Notes: generated by a model not told the origin, from the letters alone. Shown: positions 47,386 through 57,884, counted from the first letter of the stretch. The stretch is DNA of 64,000 nt from Compostibacillus humi (GCF_014637175.1 NZ_BMEV01000009.1:1-64000), one strand, 5' to 3'. Numbers and translations are program-made.

Positions 47386-48156
47386 TTATGCACGGCGAAT
47401 TAATTTTCTGAATACATCCCGAGATGATTCTTGGTTTTCAGTATTTTCATCGTCGGTTGGAGCTGCGCCATTGACAAGTAAATCAATAGGCTGTTTTTGA
47501 GTAATTCTTAAGCCAAGGATAATATTAATTTTCTCAGTAATTTTATTAAATCTTGACCAGCGATCAAAGTTTTTTAGAATGTCCCATTCCTCAACAGCGC
47601 TAAATAATAGTTTACAGTCAATTGGCTGGTTCAGTTCTTCAAAGGTGAGCGAGCCAAACTTACAACGATCTGCTTCCATGCCATTTTTTGCTAATTGCCT
47701 ATATTCTTCTGTAGAGCTATCTTTGCTGGTAAGTCCCGGTGATATTGGCGGAACAGGGAGATCGATGCGGTCATAGCAGCGGAACGGTACGTTGATATTG
47801 TAATCTTTCAAAACACCTTTGGCTGAATCAATATATTGAATGTTTTTGTGCACAAATCCTTCAACAAAAAGAGTTGCCCTGTTTGGTGAAACGAACGTAA
47901 GATCTTGCAGGACTTTACATTGAGTTAGATGGACGTTTTTGCGGATATTTTTAATGTCTCTAGCGTAAGTTGGGAGTTTAATATCTGTTTCCACTGGTAT
48001 TAATAGAAGCGGTTCTGCAAGAATGACTTTCGCTTCAATGTCATCGAAACCGGTTTGAATAATATCACATTCGCCGGATTTGGATTTGGCAAAATCCGAT
48101 TTAGGCATGTGAGGGCATGGATTGTGGCCGCATCCGCAGCTCGAATTCACTTTCAT
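47386..48156 (-). CDS. CsxC-like (SPOCS-type) spore surface protein, copy 4
   Basis: 256 residues; ATG 48156 is 8 nt after AAGGAG (GTG 48165 would abut the site). The Cys-rich N terminus (SSCGCGHNPCPHMPKSD) differs from the other copies. The core is conserved: AKVILAEPLLLIPVETDIKLP, DIKNIRKNVHLTQCKVL and LFVEGFVHKNIQYIDS. The C-terminal half is shorter and more divergent, but SAVEEWDILKNFDRWSRFNK matches the EWDEAIDR region of copies 1 and 2. Opposite strand to the other three. Probably a spore-surface component with cysteine cross-linking. Confidence 0.7.
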   Translation of the reverse strand: MKVNSSCGCGHNPCPHMPKSDFAKSKSGECDIIQTGFDDIEAKVILAEPLLLIPVETDIKLPTYARDIKNIRKNVHLTQCKVLQDLTFVSPNRATLFVEGFVHKNIQYIDSAKGVLKDYNINVPFRCYDRIDLPVPPISPGLTSKDSSTEEYRQLAKNGMEADRCKFGSLTFEELNQPIDCKLLFSAVEEWDILKNFDRWSRFNKITEKINIILGLRITQKQPIDLLVNGAAPTDDENTENQESSRDVFRKLIRRA

Positions 48157-48302
48157 ATATTTCACTCCTTATTTAAACGTTTTGTCAAAAGATGACACTC
48201 ATCTTTCTTCTTTCGACTCACTATACTCTATGTAAAACTTACTTTTGTCGTGGACTTGTGTCGTTAGGCTTCGACATATTTTCAATTGCACATGCAGGTC
48301 CG

Positions 48303-48337
48303 AAAAAACCCCGTTACATTTCTAGGCTGTAGCGGGG
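48303..48337 (-). terminator. Leftward terminator-like hairpin between divergent genes
   Basis: Arms CCCCGTTACA (48309-48318) and TGTAGCGGGG (48328-48337). Read leftward it is followed by T6 (complement of the A6 at 48303-48308). No annotated leftward gene lies immediately upstream, so its substrate is unclear. Nothing else is seen in the 48157-48445 gap apart from AT-rich promoter-like sequence. Confidence 0.45.
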
Positions 48338-48445
48338 ATTTGTTGTTGAAATTGTGTCATGTTCAAAATCCGCGGCTGGACATTGTTAATTTGCTAGGTC
48401 ATAATGAGAAGAAAACTGTGAAAAATTAGAAAAAGAGGTGTTTTC

Positions 48446-50053
48446 ATGAAATTTTCTCGTTACAATCCGTATCCGATTTCCCGGAATCCGGTGTATGCCA
48501 AAAACGGCATGGTAGCCACTTCCCAGCCGCTGGCAGCTCAGGCAGGTCTGGATATATTGAAAAAAGGCGGAAATGCCATTGATGCCGCTATTGCCACGGC
48601 AGCTTGCCTCACTGTGGCAGAGCCGAGTTCCAACGGGCTTGGCGGAGATGCGTTTGCCATCGTCTGGACAAATGGCAGGCTGTACGGGCTCAATGCCAGC
48701 GGGAGATCACCGAAATCCCTTTCCATTGAGAAGGTGAAAGAACTGGGATATGATGAAATCCCTGCTCATGGCTGGATTCCGGTAACCGTACCGGGTGCGC
48801 CGGGGGCATGGGCGGCCTTATCCGAACGGTTTGGCCGACTCCCGTTAACAGAAGTACTAAAGCCGGCCATTACGTATGCGGAGGAAGGATATCCGGTTTC
48901 TCCGACTTTAGCGAAAAATTGGGACAAGTCATACCGAAAATATAAAGAAACGCTCACGGACCCGGTGTTTCAGTCCTGGTTTGATACATTTGCACCAAAG
49001 GGCAGGGCGCCAAAAGTCGGGGAAGTTTGGAAATCGAAAGATCATGCGGAAACGTTGCGGAAAATTGCGGAAACGAATGCGGAATCGTTCTACCGGGGAG
49101 AACTGGCAGAAAAAATCGTTTCCTTTGCCCAAGAAACAGGCGGCTTTTTAACGGAAGAGGATTTGGCCAGCTATAAAGCCGATTGGGTCGAACCGATTCA
49201 CGTCAACTACCGCGGCTACGATGTATGGGAAATTCCGCCGAATGGCCAGGGGATTATCGCATTGGAGGCGCTTAATATATTGAAAGGCTTCGATTTCCCG
49301 GAGAAAGACAGCGTGGAAACGTACCATAAACAAATTGAAGCGATGAAACTCGCCTTTGCCGATGCGAAGGAACATGTGACGGAAGAAAAATATATGCGCT
49401 ACACTACAGAGGAAATTTTAAGCGACACCTATGCAGAAGCGAGACGAAGCCTGATTACCGATGAAGCATTAATGCCGGAAGCAGGGGAGCCGGTGATGAG
49501 CGGTACGGTATATTTGGCGGCAGCGGACGGAGAAGGAAATATGGTTTCCTTTATTCAAAGCAATTACATGGGATTCGGATCAGGGATTGTCGTACCGGGG
49601 ACCGGTATCGCCTTGCAAAACCGGGGACATAATTTCTCGATGGATCCGAATCATGTCAACGCACTTCAAGGCGGCAAGCGGACGTACCATACGATTATCC
49701 CGGGATTTTTGACGAAGGACGGAATGCCAATCGGGCCATTCGGAGTTATGGGCGGATTTATGCAGCCGCAGGGGCATGTCCAAGTAATTATGAATACGAT
49801 TGATTTCGGTCTTCATCCGCAGGCAGCCCTTGATGCGCCGCGCTGGCAATGGATGAAGGGCAAGACGGTAGAAGTGGAAAACCGTTTTCCGCACCATATA
49901 GCCCAGGAATTGCGTTTAAAAGGCCACGATATCCGGGTGCAAGTGGAGCCGAATCAGTTTGGCCGCGGCCAGATTATTTGGCGCAACCCGGAATCAGGTA
50001 TACTGGTAGGAGGGACGGAATCCCGGACCGACGGCAATATTGCCGCCTGGTAA
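48446..50053 (+). CDS. Gamma-glutamyltransferase family protein (YwrD-like)
   Basis: 535-residue Ntn-hydrolase of the GGT family, similar to B. subtilis YwrD. It lacks a signal peptide, so it is probably cytoplasmic. The large-subunit start GMVATSQPLAAQAGLDILKKGG is family-typical. The expected autoprocessing nucleophile is Thr354 in SGTVYLAAADGEGNM, but the classic TTH is replaced by GTVY, as in the YwrD subgroup. LQNRGHNFSMDPNHVN and the GGFMQPQGHVQV motif follow. AAAGAGGTG precedes ATG 48446. Two half-size chromate transporter genes follow closely, a linkage also seen with ywrD in B. subtilis. Confidence 0.88.
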   Translation: MKFSRYNPYPISRNPVYAKNGMVATSQPLAAQAGLDILKKGGNAIDAAIATAACLTVAEPSSNGLGGDAFAIVWTNGRLYGLNASGRSPKSLSIEKVKELGYDEIPAHGWIPVTVPGAPGAWAALSERFGRLPLTEVLKPAITYAEEGYPVSPTLAKNWDKSYRKYKETLTDPVFQSWFDTFAPKGRAPKVGEVWKSKDHAETLRKIAETNAESFYRGELAEKIVSFAQETGGFLTEEDLASYKADWVEPIHVNYRGYDVWEIPPNGQGIIALEALNILKGFDFPEKDSVETYHKQIEAMKLAFADAKEHVTEEKYMRYTTEEILSDTYAEARRSLITDEALMPEAGEPVMSGTVYLAAADGEGNMVSFIQSNYMGFGSGIVVPGTGIALQNRGHNFSMDPNHVNALQGGKRTYHTIIPGFLTKDGMPIGPFGVMGGFMQPQGHVQVIMNTIDFGLHPQAALDAPRWQWMKGKTVEVENRFPHHIAQELRLKGHDIRVQVEPNQFGRGQIIWRNPESGILVGGTESRTDGNIAAW

Positions 50054-50078
50054 TACTAGAAAAAAGGTTTGTGACAGA

Positions 50079-50636
50079 ATGAAATTGCATTGGGACATTT
50101 TTATCTCTTTCTTTCGTGTCGGCATGCTCGGTTTTGGCGGCGGGCCGGCATCGATTCCGCTAATACAAAAGGAAGTGGTGGAAAAATACGGGTGGATGAC
50201 AGAGGAGGAATTTGGCGATGTATTGGCAATTGCCAATACCCTCCCCGGACCGATTGCGACCAAACTCGCCGGCTATATCGGCTATCGCGTCTCCGGCTTC
50301 TGGGGCATGGTGAACGCCATCGTTGCCAACATTGCCCCAACCATTGTCCTCCTCATTGTCCTATTGACCACCCTTTCTTCCTTTAAAGAATACGATTGGG
50401 TGCAAGGAATGGCTGCCGGGGTGATTCCCGTTGTCGGCATGATGATGGCGGTGCTCACGTGGCAATTTGTGAAAAAGACCCAGGCCGGATTTGGCTGGCC
50501 GCGGACGATTATTTATGGGGCAATCTTGTTTATTATTTTGCAATGGCTCCATGTCCATCCGGGAATTGTGATTGCGGTGCTGCTTGTTTTAGCCCTTTCC
50601 GTAAATGACAGGAAGAAGGAAGGGGAGAGCAAATGA
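50079..50636 (+). CDS. Chromate transporter half-protein (CHR family), first subunit
   Basis: 185 residues, about six membrane helices, with the CHR motif GFGGGPASIPLIQKEVVEK (about residues 20-38) and NTLPGPIATKLAGYIGY. Bacilli often have such short CHR proteins in pairs (YwrB/YwrA), working together as one transporter for chromate or, physiologically, another oxyanion. ATG 50079 follows AAAAAGG; an upstream in-frame start at 50040 lies inside ggt. Overlaps the next gene by 4 bp (ATGA). Confidence 0.87.
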   Translation: MKLHWDIFISFFRVGMLGFGGGPASIPLIQKEVVEKYGWMTEEEFGDVLAIANTLPGPIATKLAGYIGYRVSGFWGMVNAIVANIAPTIVLLIVLLTTLSSFKEYDWVQGMAAGVIPVVGMMMAVLTWQFVKKTQAGFGWPRTIIYGAILFIILQWLHVHPGIVIAVLLVLALSVNDRKKEGESK

Positions 50637-51160
50637 TTTACGTGCAAATTTTCTGGGCTTTTTTCATTCCCGGAATATTAGGGTATGGCGGCGGGCCTGC
50701 GTCCATTCCGCTAATTGAAAATGAAGTTGTCCGCCGGTTTGGCTGGATGACGGTGCAAGAATTTAGTGAAGTGCTCGCGCTTGGGAACTCTTTGCCCGGA
50801 CCGATTGCAACGAAACTTGCCGGTTACATCGGCTATGAAATGGGCGGGGTGCTTGGTGCCGTCATCGGCACTTTTGCAACAGTTGCCCCGTCTCTGGTAC
50901 TGATGATCTTTTTAGGAACCCTCTTATATAAATTTAAAGATTCGCCAAAGGTAAAACGGCTCACCCTTTTCGTCCAGCCGGTCATTGCGATTTTGCTCGG
51001 GGTGCTGACGTGGAAATTTTTTTCCGAATCGATGGAAGGAATCGGTGTATGGCAAACGCTCCTGCTTGGCGTTATCAGTTTTTTATTGATTGAAAAATGG
51101 AAAGTGCACCCGGCCTTTGTTATTGCCGGGGCACTCATTTACGGTGGGTTTTTCTTGTAA
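50633..51160 (+). CDS. Chromate transporter half-protein (CHR family), second subunit
   Basis: 175 residues, the inverted-topology partner of the preceding protein, with the same motif (GYGGGPASIPLIENEVVRR; GNSLPGPIATKLAGYIGY) and about five to six helices. ATGA overlap with the first half gives translational coupling and probably equal amounts, which fits an obligate heterodimer. AAGGGGAG precedes ATG 50633. Confidence 0.87.
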   Translation: MIYVQIFWAFFIPGILGYGGGPASIPLIENEVVRRFGWMTVQEFSEVLALGNSLPGPIATKLAGYIGYEMGGVLGAVIGTFATVAPSLVLMIFLGTLLYKFKDSPKVKRLTLFVQPVIAILLGVLTWKFFSESMEGIGVWQTLLLGVISFLLIEKWKVHPAFVIAGALIYGGFFL

Positions 51161-51165
51161 AAAAG

Positions 51166-51192
51166 AAAAGGCAGCTGTATCGGCTGCCTTTT
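51166..51192. terminator. Bidirectional terminator between the chromate transporter and glpD
   Basis: 10-bp stem AAAAGGCAGC/GCTGCCTTTT with a 7-nt loop between convergent genes; it overlaps the glpD stop. Confidence 0.85.
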
Positions 51193-52858
51193 ATTCATTC
51201 GGTAGCGGAGTAACGGCTTCATGTAAAAGCTGATTCAATTCTTCGGTATAGGCTTGCTTCTGTTCGTAAGTCCAATTCAGCGTCTTTGCCATATAGCGGA
51301 TGACCGCATCTTTATGTTGATGCACCCATTGGATATGGAAAAATAAGGCCCCGGTACGGCGAATGAAAAAGTCTGCCGGTTTATAAACGAGTTCGTGTTC
51401 CATACCGTATATCAGCTGAGCAAAAACTATCGGATCTATGTTTTCTGCAGCGGCTTCCGTTTTTCTTTCTCGGTAGATGGTAAAAATCGTATCGATGTTG
51501 GAACCGTATTTTTGCACGAGACTTTCAGCTGTCTCTGCCGATAAACCTAGAGCAATCCCTTGAGAAATTTTTTCCTTTTTAAATAGTGGGAAGCCATTTG
51601 AGCCGCCGACATCTCCTCCGGAAATCGGCAAGTGTACCGTGTCTGAAGAGCTGTAAAGGATGCCTTCTTCCTCTTTCAACTGCTTTACTACCGTATCCAC
51701 TGCCGCTTCCGCCATTTTCCGATACCCGGTTAATTTTCCGCCGGCGATGGAAATCAGGCCAGAATCTGAAATAAAAATTTCATCTTTCCGGGAAATTTCT
51801 CCCGGCTTTTTTCCTTCCTCAGAAATTAGCGGACGCAGCCCCGCCCAGCTCGATTCCACATCTTCTGCGGCAATATTCACCGTCGGGAACATGTAGTTAA
51901 TTGCGTTCAGAAGGTAATCCCGGTCTTCTGTCGTTACCGTCGGATGGGCAATATCTCCTTCGTAAAACGTGTCCGTTGTGCCCACGTAGGTTTTGTTTTC
52001 TCTTGGTATGGCAAAGACCATCCGGCCGTCTGGTGAATCAAAGTAGATTGCCTGGCGGAGCGGGAATCGTTCTTTCGGAAAAACGAGATGGACTCCTTTC
52101 GATAACAGCAGATGTTTTCCTTTCTTCGACCCGTCGATATCGCGAAGTTCGTCTACCCACGGTCCGGCGGCGTTGACAATTTTTTTGGCGAAGATGTCGT
52201 GTTTTTCCCCGGTAATCTGGTCTTTAATGACGGCACCTTTCAACTTACGGGAATCATCATAAAGAAATTCGTCTGCCTTTGCGTAATTAACTGCAATGGC
52301 TCCTTTCTCGACTGCTTTTTTCATTACTTCTATCGTAAGCCGGGCATCATCAGTTTTATACTCGACGTAAAAGCCTGCTCCTTTCAAGTTATCCCGTTTG
52401 ATGAGAGGTTCTTTCTGCAACGCTTCCTCCGGGGAAAGCATTTTGCGGCGTTCGGATTTTTTCACGCCGGCAAGCACATCGTAAACTTTTAGGCCGATGT
52501 TCGTTGTAAAAGGACCAAACGTACCTCCTTGATGAAAAGGAAGCATCATCCATTCCGGTGTCGTCACGTGGGGTCCGTTTTCGTACACAATCGCCCGCTC
52601 TTTTCCTACCTCTGCCACAAGCTTAATTTCCAGCTGCTTTAAATAGCGCAATCCTCCATGAACTAATTTCGTCGACCGGCTGGACGTTCCGGCAGCAAAA
52701 TCCTGCATTTCCACAACGGCCACTTTTAACCCGCGGGTTGCAGCATCAAGGGCAATGCCGGCACCGGTAATCCCGCCGCCAATGACGAGGAGATCTAATT
52801 TTTCCTTTTTCATATTTGTAAAAATATCATTGCGTTTCAGACTGGAAAAATAACTCAT
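51191..52858 (-). CDS. glpD: Aerobic glycerol-3-phosphate dehydrogenase
   Basis: 555-residue membrane-associated flavoprotein oxidising sn-glycerol 3-phosphate to dihydroxyacetone phosphate, with electrons passed to quinone. The FAD motif LLVIGGGITGAGIALDAATRG is near residues 23-43, with AAGTSSRSTKLVHGGLRYL and YVGTTDTFYEGD as family landmarks and the C-terminal DAO_C domain. ATG 52858 follows AAAGGAG at 9 nt; the 52867 TTG touches the site. The long leader contains an attenuator that GlpP should control. Confidence 0.93.
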   Translation of the reverse strand: MSYFSSLKRNDIFTNMKKEKLDLLVIGGGITGAGIALDAATRGLKVAVVEMQDFAAGTSSRSTKLVHGGLRYLKQLEIKLVAEVGKERAIVYENGPHVTTPEWMMLPFHQGGTFGPFTTNIGLKVYDVLAGVKKSERRKMLSPEEALQKEPLIKRDNLKGAGFYVEYKTDDARLTIEVMKKAVEKGAIAVNYAKADEFLYDDSRKLKGAVIKDQITGEKHDIFAKKIVNAAGPWVDELRDIDGSKKGKHLLLSKGVHLVFPKERFPLRQAIYFDSPDGRMVFAIPRENKTYVGTTDTFYEGDIAHPTVTTEDRDYLLNAINYMFPTVNIAAEDVESSWAGLRPLISEEGKKPGEISRKDEIFISDSGLISIAGGKLTGYRKMAEAAVDTVVKQLKEEEGILYSSSDTVHLPISGGDVGGSNGFPLFKKEKISQGIALGLSAETAESLVQKYGSNIDTIFTIYRERKTEAAAENIDPIVFAQLIYGMEHELVYKPADFFIRRTGALFFHIQWVHQHKDAVIRYMAKTLNWTYEQKQAYTEELNQLLHEAVTPLPNE

Positions 52859-52927
52859 CTTGAACAACTCCTTTTAGTTTGTTTGAATGAATCGTATTCA
52901 TAGTGCCTAAAGTTAATTTTGGGAAAA

Positions 52928-52989
52928 ACAAAAAAAATAAACCAAAAAACATGCTATTCCTGTACTTTGAAATAGCAGTTCTTTGGTTT
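52928..52989 (-). promoter_or_regulatory. Attenuator in the glpD leader (GlpP-dependent)
   Basis: Read leftward: AAACCAAA and CTGCTATTTC pair with GGAATAGCATG and TTTGGTTT to form a long stem-loop, followed by T-rich sequence (complement of the A8 at about 52930-52937). It sits about 70 bp before the glpD start and would end transcription. In B. subtilis GlpP bound to glycerol 3-phosphate prevents such termination, and glpP is encoded 4 kb away. Confidence 0.75.
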
Positions 52990-53029
52990 CTCCAAATCTC
53001 CGTCCCACTATATTAACTTGTTTAGCTTT

Positions 53030-53057
53030 ATTTTATCATATTATAACAATACGTCAA
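53030..53057 (-). promoter_or_regulatory. Sigma-A promoter of glpD
   Basis: Leftward TTGACG (53052-53057), 16-nt spacer, TAAAAT (53030-53035). It places the transcription start about 30-40 nt before the attenuator stem. Confidence 0.6.
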
Positions 53058-53064
53058 ATTAAAA

Positions 53065-53210
53065 AACGGTTATTAAGCTCCGTAGACAATGCTGTTAAAA
53101 CCTATGGATATGCAATCTTTGTCGTCAGTGAAGGGATATTGTGGAATGAAGGCCAGACCGTTAAAATGGATACCTTTAACAACAGGACGGTTCTCGGCGG
53201 GATTTATTGA
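53065..53210 (+). pseudogene. Fragment of a phosphofructokinase-family gene
   Basis: An open segment ending at 53210 reads RLLSSVDNAVKTYGYAIF followed by VVSEGILWNEGQ and MDTFNNRTVLGGIY. This resembles the region of (PPi-dependent) 6-phosphofructokinases with the pattern AV-x-YGYA-VVSEGI-x-D-x-FGH-x-LGG. Only about 45 residues remain; both ends are missing. It is followed at once by another gene fragment in a different frame, so a deletion probably joined them. Confidence 0.5.
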
Positions 53211-53221
53211 TGCATCGGCAG

Positions 53222-53421
53222 GGCCCACCTTGGACGTCAAGGTACATGTCTCAGAATTGCTTGGTTCGGAAACGCTTATCTATTCGAAGATCGGCTCTCA
53301 AGATTTCGTTGCAAGAATTGATTCCCGCGCGAACATAAGTGTCAATGCGACGATTAAATTAGCAATTGATATGAATAAAGCTATTTTCTTTGATAAAACA
53401 ACAGAAAAACGTATTCGATAA
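53222..53421 (+). pseudogene. C-terminal fragment of an MsmX/UgpC-type sugar ABC ATPase
   Basis: The segment DVKVHVSELLGSETLIYSKI, then DFVARIDSRANISVNATIKL and IDMNKAIFFDKTTEKRI, matches the C-terminal TOBE-like regulatory end of MsmX/UgpC ATPases (VELLGSET, LVAR-D-R, L-D-K-HFFD-TE). The ATPase domain is entirely missing; upstream sequence belongs to a different remnant. No start or ribosome binding site. A relic. Confidence 0.65.
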
Positions 53422-53555
53422 AGTAAAAAGGTCAGGTAAAATAACAATTCGAAGCTCACACCCTGCTTTCTGACTTCGTTGTATTGGAATTGGTTTACAA
53501 ATATATGACAACACATGTAAATAAGCTATCAAATTCATTTTAAAGGGGTGTACAT

Positions 53556-54645
53556 ATGTCCTTCTCTAAGGCATTTAAACGTTACAACAATGCTAAAAAA
53601 TACGGCTTTGTTTTTACGTTCAATAATAATAGTAATTACTATCGAAAAGTCATGTATCAAAACGGAACAGATTACGGTGTCTATTATAAAAAAAATAAGG
53701 ATTTTCACCCTCCATACGTGGCAAAGCACGGAAGTCATGATGATGGCCCGTACAATGGTCCGTTTTTGGGGGGCATTGGCACAAGCAATTTTTCAAGAGA
53801 CTTTACGGGGAATTTTAACCGCTGGCATTTGCAACAAGGGGTTCATCATCATGAAACAATAGAGCCTGCATTTTTTTTGCTCCGCTGGAAAATCGATGAT
53901 AAAGTTTATTATAAGCGGATTAGAATTGGAGGGAACGATTTTCAAGAGGCAGAAATGGAATATGCTGCCCTTTTCCCTTTTGTATATGAATATTACAAAA
54001 GTAAAGAACTTCCATTTGATTTATTAATTGAGTATTTTTCACCGATAATCCCGCACAAGCGGACTATGTATCGCAGCATGGTTTATAATGGCTAAACTGT
54101 CAGAAAGGTATAATGCTGAAAAGGCTGGCTACTATTATAACAAATTTTTAAAAGCCCAAAAAACGATGGAGAGACTTTGGAACGGAAAATATTATAATAC
54201 AAATGATACTGGAAAATACAGTAAGGCAGTAATGTCCGACTCTTTATTTGGAATTTTTTTGGCGAAAAAAGCTGGATTGGGGGATTTAATACCAAAAGAA
54301 AAGGTAATTTCACACTTGAAGTCGGTTTATGTGAACAATGTAATGGCTTACTCGGATGGAAGATTTGGTCCTCTATTAGTTGCTGAAGAAGGACGTCAGC
54401 ATTTTGAAGGTGATGGAGGAGAAACGATACAGGTTAATGAGGTAATCGTTGGTTCTGCTTGGATTTATACAGCGATGCTCTACGAATACGGCCTCCATAA
54501 AGAGGCTAATATGGTGGCCATAAGCTTAAGAAATATGATTTATAATCATACCGGCCTGCAATTCCGCACTCCAGCTGCATGGGATAGTGAAGGACGTTTC
54601 AGAGCACCATTAAACATGCGTCCTTTATCTGTCTGGCTAATGTAA
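53556..54645 (+). pseudogene. GH116-type glucosylceramidase/beta-glucosidase remnant with internal deletion
   Basis: Two overlapping open segments in different frames. The first (53556-54095, 179 codons) has the GH116 N-terminal pattern GGIGTSNFSRDFTGNFNRWHL and IEPAFFLLRWKI. The second (54088-54645, 185 codons) has the extreme C-terminal catalytic part: GDGGETIQVNEVIVGSAWIY, then FRTPAAWDSEGRFRAPLNMR and PLSVWLM. Intact family members are about 800 residues, so roughly half, including catalytic regions, is missing. AAAGGGGTG before ATG 53556 survives. It lies between glpD and glpK, in the same direction as the two preceding remnants. Confidence 0.75.
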
Positions 54646-54733
54646 TCGTTACGGATGAAGATACAAAAGCAACAGGATATCAAGTACATCTGGCTGCCTT
54701 CATGTTCCATAAAGTTTGTAAAAAGCAAAATAA

Positions 54734-56248
<1,515 letters not shown>

Positions 56249-56362
56249 GCAGCAATAGTTTTTAATAAGTCTATTGAGTACATCGTTATATTTCCTGGAT
56301 TACCCATACCAGAAAGTTTATGGTGTTCTATTGAAATTTCCATATAACATTCTATACGATGC

Positions 56363-56402
56363 AAAAAACTACCCTATTCATTGGTGATTAGGGTAGTTTT
56401 CT
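56363..56402. terminator. Bidirectional terminator between glpK and glpP
   Basis: 11-bp stem AAAACTACCCT/AGGGTAGTTTT with A- and T-rich flanks, between convergent genes. Confidence 0.85.
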
Positions 56403-56483
56403 TGCGTGAGTAAAGATTTTCGTGGAACACAACGAATGCTCGAAGGCAGAATAGCGGAGATGAACATGCCAAGAATGCTATTT

Positions 56484-57026
56484 CTAATTCCAAAGTTTTG
56501 GATTAGAAGTAGTAACGGCAACGGCACCTGCTTTTATCGCCTGCTCAATGTCGGATTCCTCTTTAATCAATCCGCCAGCAATGACAGGCAATTTTGTTTC
56601 AGCATGAATCTCCTGAATCATGCTTGGTATAATTCCGGGTAAAACTTCAATACAATCTGGCTTCAGGCGTTTAATTAATTGTAAATTATGCTCTAGCGCA
56701 CTGCTGTCTATTAAGAATAACCGTTGAATGGACAGTAAATGATGTTTTTTTGCTAAGCTAATTATGTTTCCCCTTGTAGATAAGATACCGTCAGGCTTTA
56801 CTTCGCGGATTAAAAATTCCATTCCATATTCGTCTGCTTTTAAGCCCTGAATCAAATCGAAATGAACAAGTGCTTGTTTATTGGATCTTTTAGTATATTC
56901 CACTAGACTTTTTAACTGATCAAGCCTCGTTTCTAAAAAAATGACCGTTTCATGGGAAGTCTTTAATACATGGTCAAAATCTTTCATTTTCCTGATAGCA
57001 GGTATGACCCCTGAAGGGATATCCAC
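56484..57026 (-). CDS. glpP: Glycerol-3-phosphate-responsive antiterminator
   Basis: 180-residue GlpP protein with a TIM-barrel-like fold (FLETRLDQLKSLVEYTKRSN, ALVHFDLIQGLKADEYGMEF, and the phosphate-binding IAGGLIKEESDIEQAIKAGA near residues 145-165). With glycerol 3-phosphate it binds the leader mRNA and prevents termination at glpD. GTG 57026 is preferred (GAGGTGA, 7 nt); GTG 57035 is too close. Monocistronic and convergent with glpK, unlike B. subtilis where glpP precedes glpFK. Confidence 0.9.
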   Translation of the reverse strand: MDIPSGVIPAIRKMKDFDHVLKTSHETVIFLETRLDQLKSLVEYTKRSNKQALVHFDLIQGLKADEYGMEFLIREVKPDGILSTRGNIISLAKKHHLLSIQRLFLIDSSALEHNLQLIKRLKPDCIEVLPGIIPSMIQEIHAETKLPVIAGGLIKEESDIEQAIKAGAVAVTTSNPKLWN

Positions 57027-57098
57027 GGTATTCACCTCTGTATTTAATTTTGCTGACTCCTATGCAATCTCGTGCCATGTCCACATGGAAAAGCTTCT

Positions 57099-57884
57099 TT
57101 ATTCCACAATCCCAAGCTGCTGCAAGCCGATATAAATTCCTGATTCATCTACTGTCGCCGTTTGATGTTTTGCATACGGGAGAAGATCTGGATTGGCGTT
57201 TCCCATGGCAAAACCTTCTCCGACGGCCTGGAGCATTTCTTTATCGTTCATCCCGTCGCCAAAGGCAATGGCTGCTTCTTTCGGAATGTTTAAATGCTCC
57301 AATATTTTCTTGATTGCTTCCCCTTTATTTACTTTATCGCGAATAATGTCATACGTATGCTCAATTCCTGTTCCGCGCACCTTTGACAGATGGACCGAAT
57401 TCTCTTTTTCGTAAAGGGGAACTTGTTCCGGCAGCACGCCCATTACCGTCAGTCCCAACACGCGGGGAAGAATGTCTGGACGGAAGGCTGCATTGATCGT
57501 CATTTGGAACGTACGGCCAAAATGCTCGAGGACTGGACTTTCCAAATCGCTAAAATAATTTTTTTCATCGGTAAACATAATAAATTCATGGCCGTATTCT
57601 TGAGATAGGTCGTAAAAGTACCGAACCGTTTTCTCTGGCATGACTTCATGGACGACCGTTTCCCCGCGATACGTTGCGAAGGCGCCGTTATAGCCGATCA
57701 TCGACTGGATGTTCAGTTCTTTTGCCAGCCCGTGAATTTCATGAATCGGCCGGCCGGTAGCAAGAAATACTTCCAGGCCTTGACGCTGGGCCTCTTGTAT
57801 GGCTTCTTTCGTTTTATCCGTATATGTATGGTCACGCTTTAGAATCGTTCCGTCAATGTCGAGAAAAATTACTTTGTACTTCAT
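57099..57884 (-). CDS. Cof-type HAD phosphatase
   Basis: 261-residue HAD hydrolase of the Cof/YkrA subfamily. Motif I FLDIDGTILKRD (about residues 6-17), motif II LATGRP (about 41-46), a C2-type cap, and motif III/IV at NKGEAIKKIL and IAFGDGMNDKEML (about 205-217). Substrates in this group are sugar phosphates, pyridoxal phosphate or flavin nucleotides; the specific one cannot be told. ATG 57884 follows AAAGGAG. Confidence 0.88.
   Translation of the reverse strand: MKYKVIFLDIDGTILKRDHTYTDKTKEAIQEAQRQGLEVFLATGRPIHEIHGLAKELNIQSMIGYNGAFATYRGETVVHEVMPEKTVRYFYDLSQEYGHEFIMFTDEKNYFSDLESPVLEHFGRTFQMTINAAFRPDILPRVLGLTVMGVLPEQVPLYEKENSVHLSKVRGTGIEHTYDIIRDKVNKGEAIKKILEHLNIPKEAAIAFGDGMNDKEMLQAVGEGFAMGNANPDLLPYAKHQTATVDESGIYIGLQQLGIVE

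Noticed and set aside
53548-53862. 104-codon frame overlapping the GH116 remnant
   Set aside because: Alternative frame of the GH116 N-terminal segment, without family resemblance.
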